Shown here: positions 1-7,415 of the stretch, piece by piece
Layout: each line of letters begins with the position of its first letter
Position numbering within the stretch: position 1 is the first letter of the stretch
NCBI GenBank assembly: GCA_023253615.1
Contig: JALRFZ010000134.1
Span: 1 to 11,003, forward strand
DNA length: 11,003 bases
Direction of reading: 5' to 3'
Source of the DNA: Verrucomicrobiales bacterium
GTDB lineage: Bacteria > Verrucomicrobiota > Verrucomicrobiia > Verrucomicrobiales > DEV007
Program-made: the position numbers and the translations under genes
The notes under the pieces: model-generated
Told to the model about the DNA's origin: nothing
Seen by the model: the letters and a program-made list of their open reading frames with translations, nothing else
The model's database searches: none

Positions 1-485
1 ACCCGCGTCCCGGCGGCAAGGGCCATGGCTTCGGCCGCGGCGGTGGCTTCGTCGAGGAGCGAGGCATTCGCCACGGGCAGGGCGGTCAGCTCGCAGATGA
101 GGGTTTGGTAATTGAGCAAAGCCTCGAGCCGTCCCTGGGAGATCTCGGCCTGATAGGGCGTGTAGGCCGTGTACCAGCCCGGATTTTCGAGGATGCAGCG
201 CTGGATTACCGGCGGTGTGACCGTGCCGTAGTAGCCGCGTCCGATGCAGGAACGGACATTCGTGTTCTTTTCGAAGATCCCGCGCAGCTTCGCGAGGGCT
301 TCGGTTTCGTTGAGCGCCGGGGGCAGTGCGAGCGGTTCATCGCGGAGGAGATCGGCGGGGACGACCTCGCGGATGAAGGCATCGAGCGTCGGACTTCCCA
401 GCGACGCGAGCATCGCCTCCACCTCCTCCGCCGAAGGGCCGAGGTGGCGGTCCGCGAAGGGGGTGGAATCAGGAAAGGAATTCAC
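1..485 (-). CDS. gcvP: Glycine dehydrogenase (decarboxylating), P-protein, N-terminal part
   Basis: This is the PLP-dependent P-protein of the cytoplasmic glycine cleavage system. It decarboxylates glycine and loads the aminomethyl group onto lipoylated GcvH. Only the first 161 residues are in the window; the family is usually about 950 residues, so the gene is cut by the left edge. The N-terminal hallmark FADRHLGP lies at residues 10-17, GRGYYGT at 82-88, and the strongly conserved run [20 protein letters not shown] at 101-120, followed by [16 protein letters not shown] near 139-154. The PLP-binding lysine lies beyond the window. The start is GTG at 485-483, with GGAG seven bases upstream. 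No in-frame alternative is visible just upstream, and the family N-terminus aligns here. The start overlaps the end of gcvH by 17 bp, which implies translational coupling in one operon. The family call is close to certain; the exact start is an inference. Confidence 0.96.
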   Translation of the reverse strand, partial: MNSFPDSTPFADRHLGPSAEEVEAMLASLGSPTLDAFIREVVPADLLRDEPLALPPALNETEALAKLRGIFEKNTNVRSCIGRGYYGTVTPPVIQRCILENPGWYTAYTPYQAEISQGRLEALLNYQTLICELTALPVANASLLDEATAAAEAMALAAGTR

Positions 486-849
486 GGTAGGACTCCGCGT
501 TTTTGAGACCGGACAATTCGGAGGGATCGCTGAGACGGATCTTCACCATCCAGCCCGCGCCGTAGGGATCGGTGTTGACCGCCTCGGGCGATTCGACGAG
601 CGCCTCGTTCACCGCCACCACTTCGCCGCTGACAGGCGCGTAGATGTCGTTCGCGGCCTTGACCGACTCGATCACCGCGAAGGCTTCCCCTTTCGCGACG
701 ACGCGTCCGACGGCGGGCAGTTCGAGGTAGACGACGTCGGTGAGTTCCTCCTGCGCGTGGTCACTGATCCCGACCGGCGCGGCGTCCGGCGTGATGGGGT
801 CGATCCATTCGTGGGAGTCACAGTAGAGCAGGTGGTCGGGGACGTTCAT
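469..849 (-). CDS. gcvH: Glycine cleavage system H protein
   Basis: This is the lipoyl carrier that shuttles the aminomethyl intermediate from GcvP to GcvT and the dihydrolipoyl group to the L-protein. The 126 residues match the usual family length of about 125-130. The lipoylation motif [17 protein letters not shown] is at residues 61-77, and K64 is the residue expected to carry lipoate. The N-terminus (SHEWI at 12-16) and the C-terminal GAGWMVKI are typical. The ATG at 849 is chosen because the family begins only a few residues before the SHEW motif; an in-frame upstream extension exists but is unlike the family. No clear Shine-Dalgarno sequence precedes it. It ends with TGA and overlaps gcvP by 17 bp. 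gcvT lies about 2.3 kb upstream on the same strand, separated by two genes of opposite orientation, so this pair needs its own promoter. No glycine riboswitch was recognised upstream. Confidence 0.97.
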   Translation of the reverse strand: MNVPDHLLYCDSHEWIDPITPDAAPVGISDHAQEELTDVVYLELPAVGRVVAKGEAFAVIESVKAANDIYAPVSGEVVAVNEALVESPEAVNTDPYGAGWMVKIRLSDPSELSGLKNAESYREFLS

Positions 850-963
850 GAGCGGTCGGGTCGAGGAGAGGAACAAACCGAATTCCCGGCCCGTGACAAT
901 GGCGAATGCCGGGGATGACACGTTTTTTGTGAAGGGCGAATTGAGCTCCCGCCCATTCGACCG

Positions 964-992
964 TTGACCGGAGTCCGGCCACCTCGTAGCCT
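964..992 (+). promoter_or_regulatory. Candidate promoter for the NagX-like gene
   Basis: TTGACC (964-969) and TAGCCT (987-992) are separated by 17 bp, and the ATG at 1027 follows 34 bp after the -10 box. The -35 box matches the sigma70 consensus in 5 of 6 positions and the -10 box in 3 of 6. The spacer contains the 11-nt palindrome CCGGAGTCCGG (968-978), which could be an operator or simply GC-rich chance. This is a pattern match only. Confidence 0.3.
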
Positions 993-1026
993 TGCTCCGG
1001 CTCCACGATGGTGGTGGGCGCAAGCG

Positions 1027-2256
1027 ATGAAGGAAGCCCATACTCTCCATTCTCCTTCCGGAAAGCCGGCGCGCCTCATGTCCGTCGATGCCTTGCGGGG
1101 CTTCGACATGCTCTGGATTGTCGGTGCCGGTGCGATCGTGAAAGCGCTGGAAGCCATGGGCGACAATCCGTTGACGATTTTGCTCGCCACCCAACTGCAG
1201 CACGTGGAGTGGGAAGGCTTTCGCTTCTACGATCTGATTTTTCCGCTGTTTCTTTTCATCGTCGGAGTGTCGCTCGTGTTTTCGCTCGACAAGGCACTCG
1301 CACAGGGCAGCCGCGGGAAGGTGATGGGGCGGATCCTTCGCAGGAGTCTGCTGCTTTATGCGGCGGGCGTCTTCTATTACGGCGGCTTCTCCAAGCCTTG
1401 GCCCGATCTACAGCTCGGAGGCGTGCTGCAACGCATCGCGGTCTGCTATGGATTCGCCGCGCTGATTTACAGTTTCGTGCGCTCGCCGCGATGGCTTGCC
1501 GTCATCTGCGCGGCACTCCTCGTGGGATTCTGGGCGCTCATGACCTTTGTGCCCGTGCCTGATTTCAAACTCGAGCCTCCGGTAGTGGAGGAGATCGCAC
1601 AACGCATCGGATCGGACTCGCCCTTCGATATCACCGCGAGCGTACCCGACCGCGTTCAGGGCTCTTACGAGGAGGGACGGAACCTGGTGAATTTTCTCGA
1701 CTTCCTCTACCTGCCGGGGAAAAAACCCCAGCACTACTATCTCAATGAGGGCCTTCTTTCGACGCTGCCTTCGATCGCCCTCCCCCTTTTCGGAGTGCTC
1801 GCGGGCCTGCTTTTGAAAAGCGGCTCCATCGATGCGAGGCGCAAGATCCTCTGGCTGGCGGGCACCGGCTTGGCGTGTGTCGCTCTCGGCCTGCTCTGGA
1901 GCCTGTCCTTTCCGATCATCAAACGCATCTGGAGCTCGTCGTTCGTGATGGTCGCCGGCGGATGCAGTGCGATGCTGATGGCCCTTTTCCATTGGATGGT
2001 GGACGTGCGCCAATGGCGCGCGTGGTGCCAACCATTCGTGTGGATCGGCTGCAACGCCCTGACCGTCTACCTCCTCACTCCCATCGTGAATTTCCAGGCT
2101 CTCGCCGCGCGCTTCACCGGCGGAGATGTGAGCCGCTTCCTGGATGACAACCTTGCGCAAGGTCTCGGTGGTCTCGTCACGGCCGCCACGGGCCTGCTGC
2201 TGGTGATTCTCCTGGCACGTTTCCTTTTCCAACGCGGGATCTTCCTGAGATTGTAA
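1027..2256 (+). CDS. NagX/HGSNAT-like membrane acyltransferase (DUF5009/COG4299 type)
   Basis: This is a polytopic inner-membrane protein of 409 residues related to heparan-alpha-glucosaminide N-acetyltransferase. Family members are thought to move an acyl group across the membrane onto amino sugars; the substrate here is not known. The signature [18 protein letters not shown] is at residues 17-33. The segment [20 protein letters not shown] (58-77) contains H59, aligned with the histidine considered catalytic in [19 protein letters not shown] (134-146), [10 protein letters not shown] (303-312) and [12 protein letters not shown] (339-350) are further family blocks. Roughly ten hydrophobic segments alternate with short loops, and a longer soluble loop spans about 178-240. 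The ATG at 1027 leaves 16 residues before the signature. The ATG at 1078 is a possible shorter start, and a TTG at 964 is judged too far upstream. The gene sits, with a broken secreted gene, between gcvT and gcvH in opposite orientation. The family call is firm; the biochemical role is inferred. Confidence 0.85.
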   Translation: MKEAHTLHSPSGKPARLMSVDALRGFDMLWIVGAGAIVKALEAMGDNPLTILLATQLQHVEWEGFRFYDLIFPLFLFIVGVSLVFSLDKALAQGSRGKVMGRILRRSLLLYAAGVFYYGGFSKPWPDLQLGGVLQRIAVCYGFAALIYSFVRSPRWLAVICAALLVGFWALMTFVPVPDFKLEPPVVEEIAQRIGSDSPFDITASVPDRVQGSYEEGRNLVNFLDFLYLPGKKPQHYYLNEGLLSTLPSIALPLFGVLAGLLLKSGSIDARRKILWLAGTGLACVALGLLWSLSFPIIKRIWSSSFVMVAGGCSAMLMALFHWMVDVRQWRAWCQPFVWIGCNALTVYLLTPIVNFQALAARFTGGDVSRFLDDNLAQGLGGLVTAATGLLLVILLARFLFQRGIFLRL

Positions 2257-2421
2257 GGATGGCGGCGACCCTTTGCGCCTTTCCTGGAAACAACGAGCCA
2301 CCCTCCGGGTCTAAAGTCCTATCTTTGGTCCCGCGGACCCGCCCGGACCAGGCCCTTCGTCCCGTTTCGTGTGGGCGGTCGATGTTGCGGATTCAGCCAG
2401 TCAACTCCCCTGACCTGAACG

Positions 2422-3137
2422 ATGAGCCAGATCCACACGACCCGTCCCAAGAATCGCTTCCACGCCGCGCGATGCGGTGGCATCGCCCTTGCCACCTCCT
2501 GCGTGGTTTCCAACCTGGCGTAGGCCCAGACCGTCGCCCACGAAGTCGTGGCCGCCACGGGAGATGGGTTACCAGGGCTGCCCACCGCGCAATTCACGAT
2601 CTTGGAAAATGTCACCACCGCCCCCAACGGACGGATCACCCTCCAGGCCTACATGAGCGGCCCGGGAATCAGCTTCTGGCTGAGGGACACGGCCGGAGGT
2701 CTTCATCTCCCGGGCCGGATCGGCGGTGTCCTACCCACCCGTGGCGCCCCGGGGACGGTCACGAACCTGCAAACGGATCAGTATGCGCTGAGCGACGACG
2801 GCACGGCGGTCTTTATCGCGCACATCGGTTCAAACCGCTTCCTCTATCGTGCCCGCATCGCCACGGCCCCTCCGGTGGTGCGTCTCTCCAGTGCCGTGTT
2901 CCGCACCAGCAGCTCGAAGGTCGTCGTCCGTGGGACGGTCTCCTCCCCTTCCGCCGTCTCGCGCGTGTTGGTCCGTCCGGCGGCGGCCCAGCAGTCCACG
3001 ACCGCCAAGGGCACCAATTCGTCGTCGGCACGGGTGAACGTGCCCGAGGATCGCTCCAAGAGGTCTACGTGCAGGCCATCGCGACGAATGGATCGCGGTC
3101 GAAAATCGTCACCGCCAGGGTGCAACGGACGAAGTGA
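2422..3137 (+). pseudogene. Broken secreted protein of the NxxGxxxF-repeat type
   Basis: The reading frame from ATG 2422 encodes a signal peptide: positive n-region, then GGIALATSCVVSNLA. It hits TAG at 2521-2523 exactly at the expected cleavage region and continues in the same frame with AQTVAHEVVAATGDGLPGL. The mature part resembles one unit of the tandem-repeat secreted proteins common in Verrucomicrobiota (PNGRITLQAYMSGPG, FWLRDTAGGLH, LSDDGTAVFIAHIG). Those proteins usually have several repeats, so this copy also looks shortened. The C-terminal domain (PPVVRLSSAVFR onward, with TAKGTN and ARVNVPE) loses frame around 3046-3050. One missing base there restores GSLQEVYVQAIATNGSRSKI and ends at TGA 3135-3137. 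A C-to-T change of a CAG glutamine codon would explain the TAG. Sequencing error is possible for the frameshift but less so for the nonsense codon. Its last codons are 59 bp from the convergent gcvT end. Confidence 0.75.
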
Positions 3138-3196
3138 GGCGAAACGCTCACCGCCCGAAGTCCGGGACCTGCCATCCTTGCACTCCCTCGTCTCTC

Positions 3197-4255
3197 TCAA
3201 ACAAACGGCTTCTTCACCACCTTCGCCGGATACGTCTTGTCGCGGATGGCGATGAGCAGTTCGGTACCGGGCCGGGACATCTCCGCCGGCAGATACGCCA
3301 GTCCGACGCCCAGGCCGAGGCCGGGGGAAAGGGATCCGCTGGTGAGCTCCGCGATCTTGCCCGATCCGTTCGCGGCGAGGACCTCGTAGCCGTGGCGCAG
3401 CGGCGGAGCCTTGTCGAGAAGGCGGATCGCGGAAAGGCGCGTGGGGATCCCCTGTTCTTTCTGCGACTGGAGAGCGTCGCGTCCGATGAACCCGCCGGGT
3501 TTGTCGAGCTTCACGAAAAAGCCGAGCCCGGCCTCGAGCGGGGTGTGGTCTTCGTCGAGATCGTTTCCATTGAGGGGATAACACTTTTCAAGACGCAGGG
3601 TGTCGCGCGCTCCGAGTCCGCAGGGTGTCGCTCCGGCGGCGACGAAACGATCCCACCAGCCGCCGATCTCCTCGACGGGGGCGAAAAATTCAAAGCCTTC
3701 CTCGCCGGTGTAGCCGGTGCCGCAAAGGGTGATATGACCGATTTCGCGGATGCGGTTGTGGGCGATGCCACCTGCTCCGGGCTCGATCGCCTGCCAGAGG
3801 GCGATGGCCTTGGGTCCTTGCACGGCGAAGGCCCCGAGTTCCGCACTGCGGTCGCGGAAGGTCACGCCCTCCCCGGGATGGGCGAGCATCCATTCGCGGT
3901 CCTGCTCGATGCGGGCGGCGTTGACGACGAGAAAATATCGCTCCTCGACGGGACGGTAGAGAATGAGATCGTCGATGACGCCGCCCTTTTCATTCAGGAG
4001 CAGGGTGTATTGCCCCTCCCCGATGGCGAGGGCGGAGACGTCGTTGGTGAGGAGTCCGTTGAGCCACGCCATTGCTCCGGGTCCCTCGACTTCGAATTCG
4101 CCCATGTGCGAGATGTCGAAGATCCCCGACGCGTTTCTCACGGCCTGGTGTTCGGCGACGATGCCCTGGTATTGGATGGGCATTTCCCAACCGGCGAAGG
4201 GCACGATGCGGGCGCCGAGGGCGAGGTGGCGGTCGTGAAGGGGCGAGCGGTGCAT
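3197..4255 (-). CDS. gcvT: Glycine cleavage system aminomethyltransferase, T-protein
   Basis: GcvT takes the aminomethyl group from GcvH, releases ammonia and forms 5,10-methylenetetrahydrofolate in the cytoplasm. It is 352 residues, close to the usual 360. The N-terminal block PFAGWEMPIQYQ is at 19-30 and FDISHMGEFEVEGP at 46-59. GGVIDDLILY at 91-100 contains the aspartate pair that includes the catalytic Asp. GTGYTGEEGFE is at 179-189, GLGARDTLRLE at 213-223, and PLEAGLGFFVKLDK at 239-252. The C-terminal barrel ends in VGLAYLP and KVVKKPFV. The ATG at 4255 puts the first conserved block at the normal distance. No Shine-Dalgarno sequence is visible. It is transcribed divergently from the rhomboid-like gene across 121 bp. 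gcvH and gcvP lie further along the same strand, but two plus-strand genes separate them from gcvT. Confidence 0.97.
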   Translation of the reverse strand: MHRSPLHDRHLALGARIVPFAGWEMPIQYQGIVAEHQAVRNASGIFDISHMGEFEVEGPGAMAWLNGLLTNDVSALAIGEGQYTLLLNEKGGVIDDLILYRPVEERYFLVVNAARIEQDREWMLAHPGEGVTFRDRSAELGAFAVQGPKAIALWQAIEPGAGGIAHNRIREIGHITLCGTGYTGEEGFEFFAPVEEIGGWWDRFVAAGATPCGLGARDTLRLEKCYPLNGNDLDEDHTPLEAGLGFFVKLDKPGGFIGRDALQSQKEQGIPTRLSAIRLLDKAPPLRHGYEVLAANGSGKIAELTSGSLSPGLGLGVGLAYLPAEMSRPGTELLIAIRDKTYPAKVVKKPFV

Positions 4256-4261
4256 GACGGG

Positions 4262-4289
4262 AGTGTCGCGAAGGCGGACGTGAAGTCAA
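4262..4289 (-). promoter_or_regulatory. gcvT: Candidate promoter for gcvT, possibly leaderless
   Basis: On the minus strand, TTGACT (4289-4284) is followed after 16 bp by GACACT (4267-4262). The gcvT ATG at 4255 lies only 6 bp beyond the -10 box. If this promoter is real, the transcript would start at or very near the ATG and be leaderless, which fits the absence of a Shine-Dalgarno sequence. The -10 box matches the consensus at only three positions, so this is weak. Confidence 0.25.
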
Positions 4290-4376
4290 CGCGCGCCTCC
4301 GTCAGCGGATCAAAAGAGGCGCGAATCGCCGCCGATAGCGTTTGAAATCGCCGCGATCCCCCGCACCTTCCACGCG

Positions 4377-5177
4377 ATGATTCACGAAAAGGGCAACCGC
4401 CTCCTCGACCAACTCGAACGCCGCTTCGGGCGCCTCGCCCTGCCCCGCATCCTGCGATGGATCGCGGGCTTCCAGGTCCTGACCTGGGCACTCTCGCTGC
4501 TCTCTCCGGAATTCCTCGGCTGGATCGACTACAACCGCGGGGCCATTCTCGACGGACAGGTCTGGAGGCTCTTCACCTGGGCCGTCTACCCGGCGTCGGA
4601 CTTCGTCCTCTTCGTCATCATCGCGGCGATGTTCATGTTTTTCATCAACGACAGCCTCGAGGCCGAGTGGGACAGCTTCCGGCTGAACGTGTATGTCTTC
4701 GCGTCCATCCTCGTCCTCTCCCTCGCGGGGCTCGCCCCGATCGCGATGGTCCCGGGATACTTCCTCAACACGGTCTTTTATTCGGCCATTTTCCTCGCCT
4801 TCGCCTCGCTCTTTCCGAACCAGGTCATCCACCTCTTCGGGATCATCCCGATCAAGGCGAAATGGCTGGGCTGGGCGAACTTCGCCTTTCTCGTCGCGAT
4901 GATCCTCACCGCGCCGAATCCGTTCCTGACCGGCGGACTGGTCCTCATCGGGCTCCTCCCCTTTCTCCTCACCTTCGCCCCCGGTTTTGTCGATGCCTAC
5001 CGGCGCGAGAGCACCGCCAAGGTCCGCCGCCACAAGTTCGAGCGCGAGACCGCGGCCGGCGACACCTTCCACGAATGCGCGACCTGCGGGGCCACGGAAA
5101 AGACCCATCCCGAGCGTGAATTCCGCGTCTCGGCCGACGGCAACGAATACTGCGACTCCTGCCGGAAACCGCTCTGA
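4377..5177 (+). CDS. Rhomboid-superfamily membrane protein lacking the catalytic serine, with C-terminal zinc ribbon
   Basis: The protein has 266 residues with about six hydrophobic segments (roughly 27-43, 76-92, 103-125, 128-147, 163-180, 183-201). WRLFTW (63-68), LEAEWDSFRL (94-103) and AIFLAFASLFPN (137-148) follow the rhomboid fold pattern. Aligning AIF and FPN with active rhomboids puts V133-F134-Y135-S136 where GxSG is expected, so tyrosine replaces the nucleophile. The loop His/Asn and the last-helix His are also absent. It should therefore be a non-proteolytic pseudo-rhomboid. After a basic linker (about 206-224), the tail has C234-x2-C237 and C259-x2-C262, a likely zinc ribbon on the cytoplasmic side. 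The ATG at 4377 is the only sensible start, and no Shine-Dalgarno sequence is clear. It is divergent from gcvT and convergent with the next gene, so probably monocistronic. The function is unknown; pseudo-rhomboids elsewhere bind or chaperone membrane clients. Confidence 0.8.
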   Translation: MIHEKGNRLLDQLERRFGRLALPRILRWIAGFQVLTWALSLLSPEFLGWIDYNRGAILDGQVWRLFTWAVYPASDFVLFVIIAAMFMFFINDSLEAEWDSFRLNVYVFASILVLSLAGLAPIAMVPGYFLNTVFYSAIFLAFASLFPNQVIHLFGIIPIKAKWLGWANFAFLVAMILTAPNPFLTGGLVLIGLLPFLLTFAPGFVDAYRRESTAKVRRHKFERETAAGDTFHECATCGATEKTHPEREFRVSADGNEYCDSCRKPL

Positions 5178-5205
5178 GCGAAGGCCGCGCCGCGATCACC
5201 GGGAA

Positions 5206-7323
5206 TCACATGTCGACGTACTGGGCCTGATAGACCTCGGGCCGGCGGTCGAGATAGATCTTGCGGATCCCGAAGCCGATCGCGGCGAGCAGGGCGATCC
5301 CGCCGAAGAGATAGATGTAGGTCCAGTCCATCGGCAGCTCCGTCTTCACCACGATGGGCTGCGAGGGCGGAGAGCTGCGGCCATCCGGCGTCGTCAGGAG
5401 GACGCGCACCTCATACTGGGTCACGGGACTCAAGCGATCGAGCCTGGCCTTCACGAGGCGGTCGATCTTCTCGATGTCTTTTACGGGAAAGGGTGCCCAC
5501 ACGCTCTCGGCCGCTCCGGTCTCGCGGTTCACGTAGAGGCCGCGCATCTCCACCTCGTAGGTGGCCGGTCCCGTATCCCGCGGCGCGGTCCAGGCCAGGG
5601 TGATGGAATCGCTCCCGGCCTTCAACACGGTGAGATCCTCGGGGCGGCGCAGGGCCGCATCGACCTCGCGAGGCACGATCTCGCGGGTCGCGAATCCGAG
5701 CGGACTTTCCTGGATCAGGGGATTGCGGGGATCCGGGATCACGGGCCAATCGTCCCCGTCCGCGGCCGGGGGCGGAGCCGGGGCTCCATTCCCCACCGTC
5801 GCGACGCCGGTCGGATCCGGCGAGGCCGCGAAACTGCCGGTAGCATCCGGCACCGCGACCGGATCCGGAGCCTTCGCACCCCCGAGACGGATGCCCTTCC
5901 CCGGGAGATTCGGCAGGCCGGGTGCCGCGGCCGGAGGAGCCCCCGTCGGAGCGACGACGTTGCCGAGGAGCCGCACGGGCACCGCCGCACCGTCGCCGTA
6001 GACATTCATCGTCACATCGACGAGACCACGGCTCGAGGAAGTCGGAAAAAGGCCGATCGAGAGATTCATCGACGAGAGCGCGCCCAACTGCGGCCCCGGA
6101 TTCGTGAGGAGACGGAAGGGTTCGGGCACGTGGAACTCGAGCGGCACCGAGACGCCGCCGGGGTTCGTGATCGTGATCCCCCGCTCCATCGAGCGGCCCG
6201 CCTCGACCTTGCCGAAGTTGATGACCTCCGCCGTGATCGAATTCGGCACGCTCACGACGATCCGGCCCGGCACGACCGGGGCGATGACACGCGCCGACTT
6301 GGCGTAGCCGTTCTTCAGGAAAAACTCGACCGTGCCATCGAAAGGCGCCGTGTCGGTGCCACCGAGCTTCACGCTCACCTTCGTCACCGCCCCCGGCGCC
6401 AGCAGGTAGCCGTCGAGCAGGCTCGCCTGGAGGCGCGTCGCCGCCCTCGCCTCCACCGCGAGCGGCTTCGGCCCGTTGTTCCGCAGGTGGATCTCGCCGT
6501 GGCGCTCGCCCGTCTTCTCATCGAGGGTCAGCTCGAGGGATTCCGTCTCGAGCGTGAAAGGATCTCCGCCCTTTCCGACCAGCTTTGTCGTGCCTTCCTT
6601 GCTGCGGCTGAAACTCAGGAAATAACTCGTCTCCCCCATCAGTTCGGGGCGGAAAGCCACTTTCAAGACCCGGGCGCCACGCGGGCCGAGGCTCACCTTG
6701 CCATCGACCGGCTCCACGAGGTGCCAGGGCGGCGCGAGGAAGACCTGGCGCTCCATCGGCGCCCCGCCGAGATTCCGCACCGTGATCTCGCGGATCTCCT
6801 CATTCCCGATCATCACCTCTCCGAAATCGACCATCGCAGGCACCTGGATCTCCGTTTTCAGATCGACCAGCGAGATGTCGTAGCGCATCTCCGAGGAATA
6901 GCGCCCGCCCCGGTAGCGCACCGCGAAGGAAAAGGCGTCCTCCGTCGCACTCGAGGCGGGGTCGGCCCAGTAGGTGACGATGGCCTTGTTCCGCTCGTTC
7001 GGCTTGCTCACCATCGAGACGATCTTCCCCGCCGAGGGAAAGGCGCGGATGAGGAACTCGACCGTCGCCCCCGGCGTTTTCGACTCCGCACGGATCTCGA
7101 ATGTCACCTCGTGTCCCTTCAGCGCCTCGACCCGCCCCGTCACCGGCGTCGGCACACCGATCTCGTCCTCCGTCTGGGCGCGCGGGGCCTCGGTCTTGCG
7201 ATTGAAAAGCCCGCCGCCATCGAAAAGCTGCGCTTCGGCCGATGCGGTCGCGAGACCCGCGGCCAGGCATGCCGTCCGCAGGATCGCGGCGGACCGGGAG
7301 ACGCTCTGGAGGGACCACTTCAT
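5206..7323 (-). CDS. Exported, membrane-anchored protein with HYDIN/ASH-like beta-sandwiches and an FN3 domain
   Basis: The protein has 705 residues and no named function. A signal peptide spans about 1-31, with likely cleavage at AEA before QLFDGG. It is followed by an Ig-like region (about 53-155), a HYDIN/ASH-type domain (161-255; VDFGEVMIGN, ITVRNLGG), a further beta-rich domain (260-350; IHLRNNGPKPLAV) and a second HYDIN/ASH-type domain (355-456; INFGKVEAGRSME, ITITNPGG). A Pro/Ala/Gly-rich linker follows (457-530), then an FN3 domain (560-662; DSITLAWTAP, SPVTQYEVRVLL). A single transmembrane helix (about 666-688) and a short tail ending QYVDM complete it. The layout predicts a large extracytoplasmic part and one C-terminal anchor. 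The ATG at 7323 is chosen because the signal peptide begins there; the frame stays open upstream but overlaps cinA and is not protein-like. It is the last gene of the rsfS-cinA strand, 92 bp after cinA. It may be a scaffold or adhesion protein. Confidence 0.85.
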   Translation of the reverse strand: MKWSLQSVSRSAAILRTACLAAGLATASAEAQLFDGGGLFNRKTEAPRAQTEDEIGVPTPVTGRVEALKGHEVTFEIRAESKTPGATVEFLIRAFPSAGKIVSMVSKPNERNKAIVTYWADPASSATEDAFSFAVRYRGGRYSSEMRYDISLVDLKTEIQVPAMVDFGEVMIGNEEIREITVRNLGGAPMERQVFLAPPWHLVEPVDGKVSLGPRGARVLKVAFRPELMGETSYFLSFSRSKEGTTKLVGKGGDPFTLETESLELTLDEKTGERHGEIHLRNNGPKPLAVEARAATRLQASLLDGYLLAPGAVTKVSVKLGGTDTAPFDGTVEFFLKNGYAKSARVIAPVVPGRIVVSVPNSITAEVINFGKVEAGRSMERGITITNPGGVSVPLEFHVPEPFRLLTNPGPQLGALSSMNLSIGLFPTSSSRGLVDVTMNVYGDGAAVPVRLLGNVVAPTGAPPAAAPGLPNLPGKGIRLGGAKAPDPVAVPDATGSFAASPDPTGVATVGNGAPAPPPAADGDDWPVIPDPRNPLIQESPLGFATREIVPREVDAALRRPEDLTVLKAGSDSITLAWTAPRDTGPATYEVEMRGLYVNRETGAAESVWAPFPVKDIEKIDRLVKARLDRLSPVTQYEVRVLLTTPDGRSSPPSQPIVVKTELPMDWTYIYLFGGIALLAAIGFGIRKIYLDRRPEVYQAQYVDM

Positions 7324-7415
7324 CTGCAAGGCATTCTGCCAGATCTTTCCCGTCTGAAGAAGAAAAATGATGGCGAGCGCCACTCTACACCCATTCCCGC
7401 GATTTTCCCGACAAT

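Noticed and set aside
850..1026. Glycine riboswitch upstream of gcvH (also checked upstream of gcvT, 4256-4376)
   Set aside because: I could not find the conserved glycine aptamer core or tandem arrangement in either leader. A covariance search with the Rfam glycine model would settle it.
964..1026. Upstream TTG start for the acyltransferase adding 21 residues
   Set aside because: The added residues are Pro/Arg/Trp-rich and unlike the family, and the TTG fits better as part of a -35 box.
3134..3151. Hairpin GTGAG...CTCAC as terminator between the pseudogene and gcvT
   Set aside because: The stem is short with a bulge, overlaps the stop codon and has no T-run on either strand.
3134..4345. 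403-residue plus-strand frame antisense to gcvT
   Set aside because: gcvT on the other strand is unambiguous and this frame resembles nothing.
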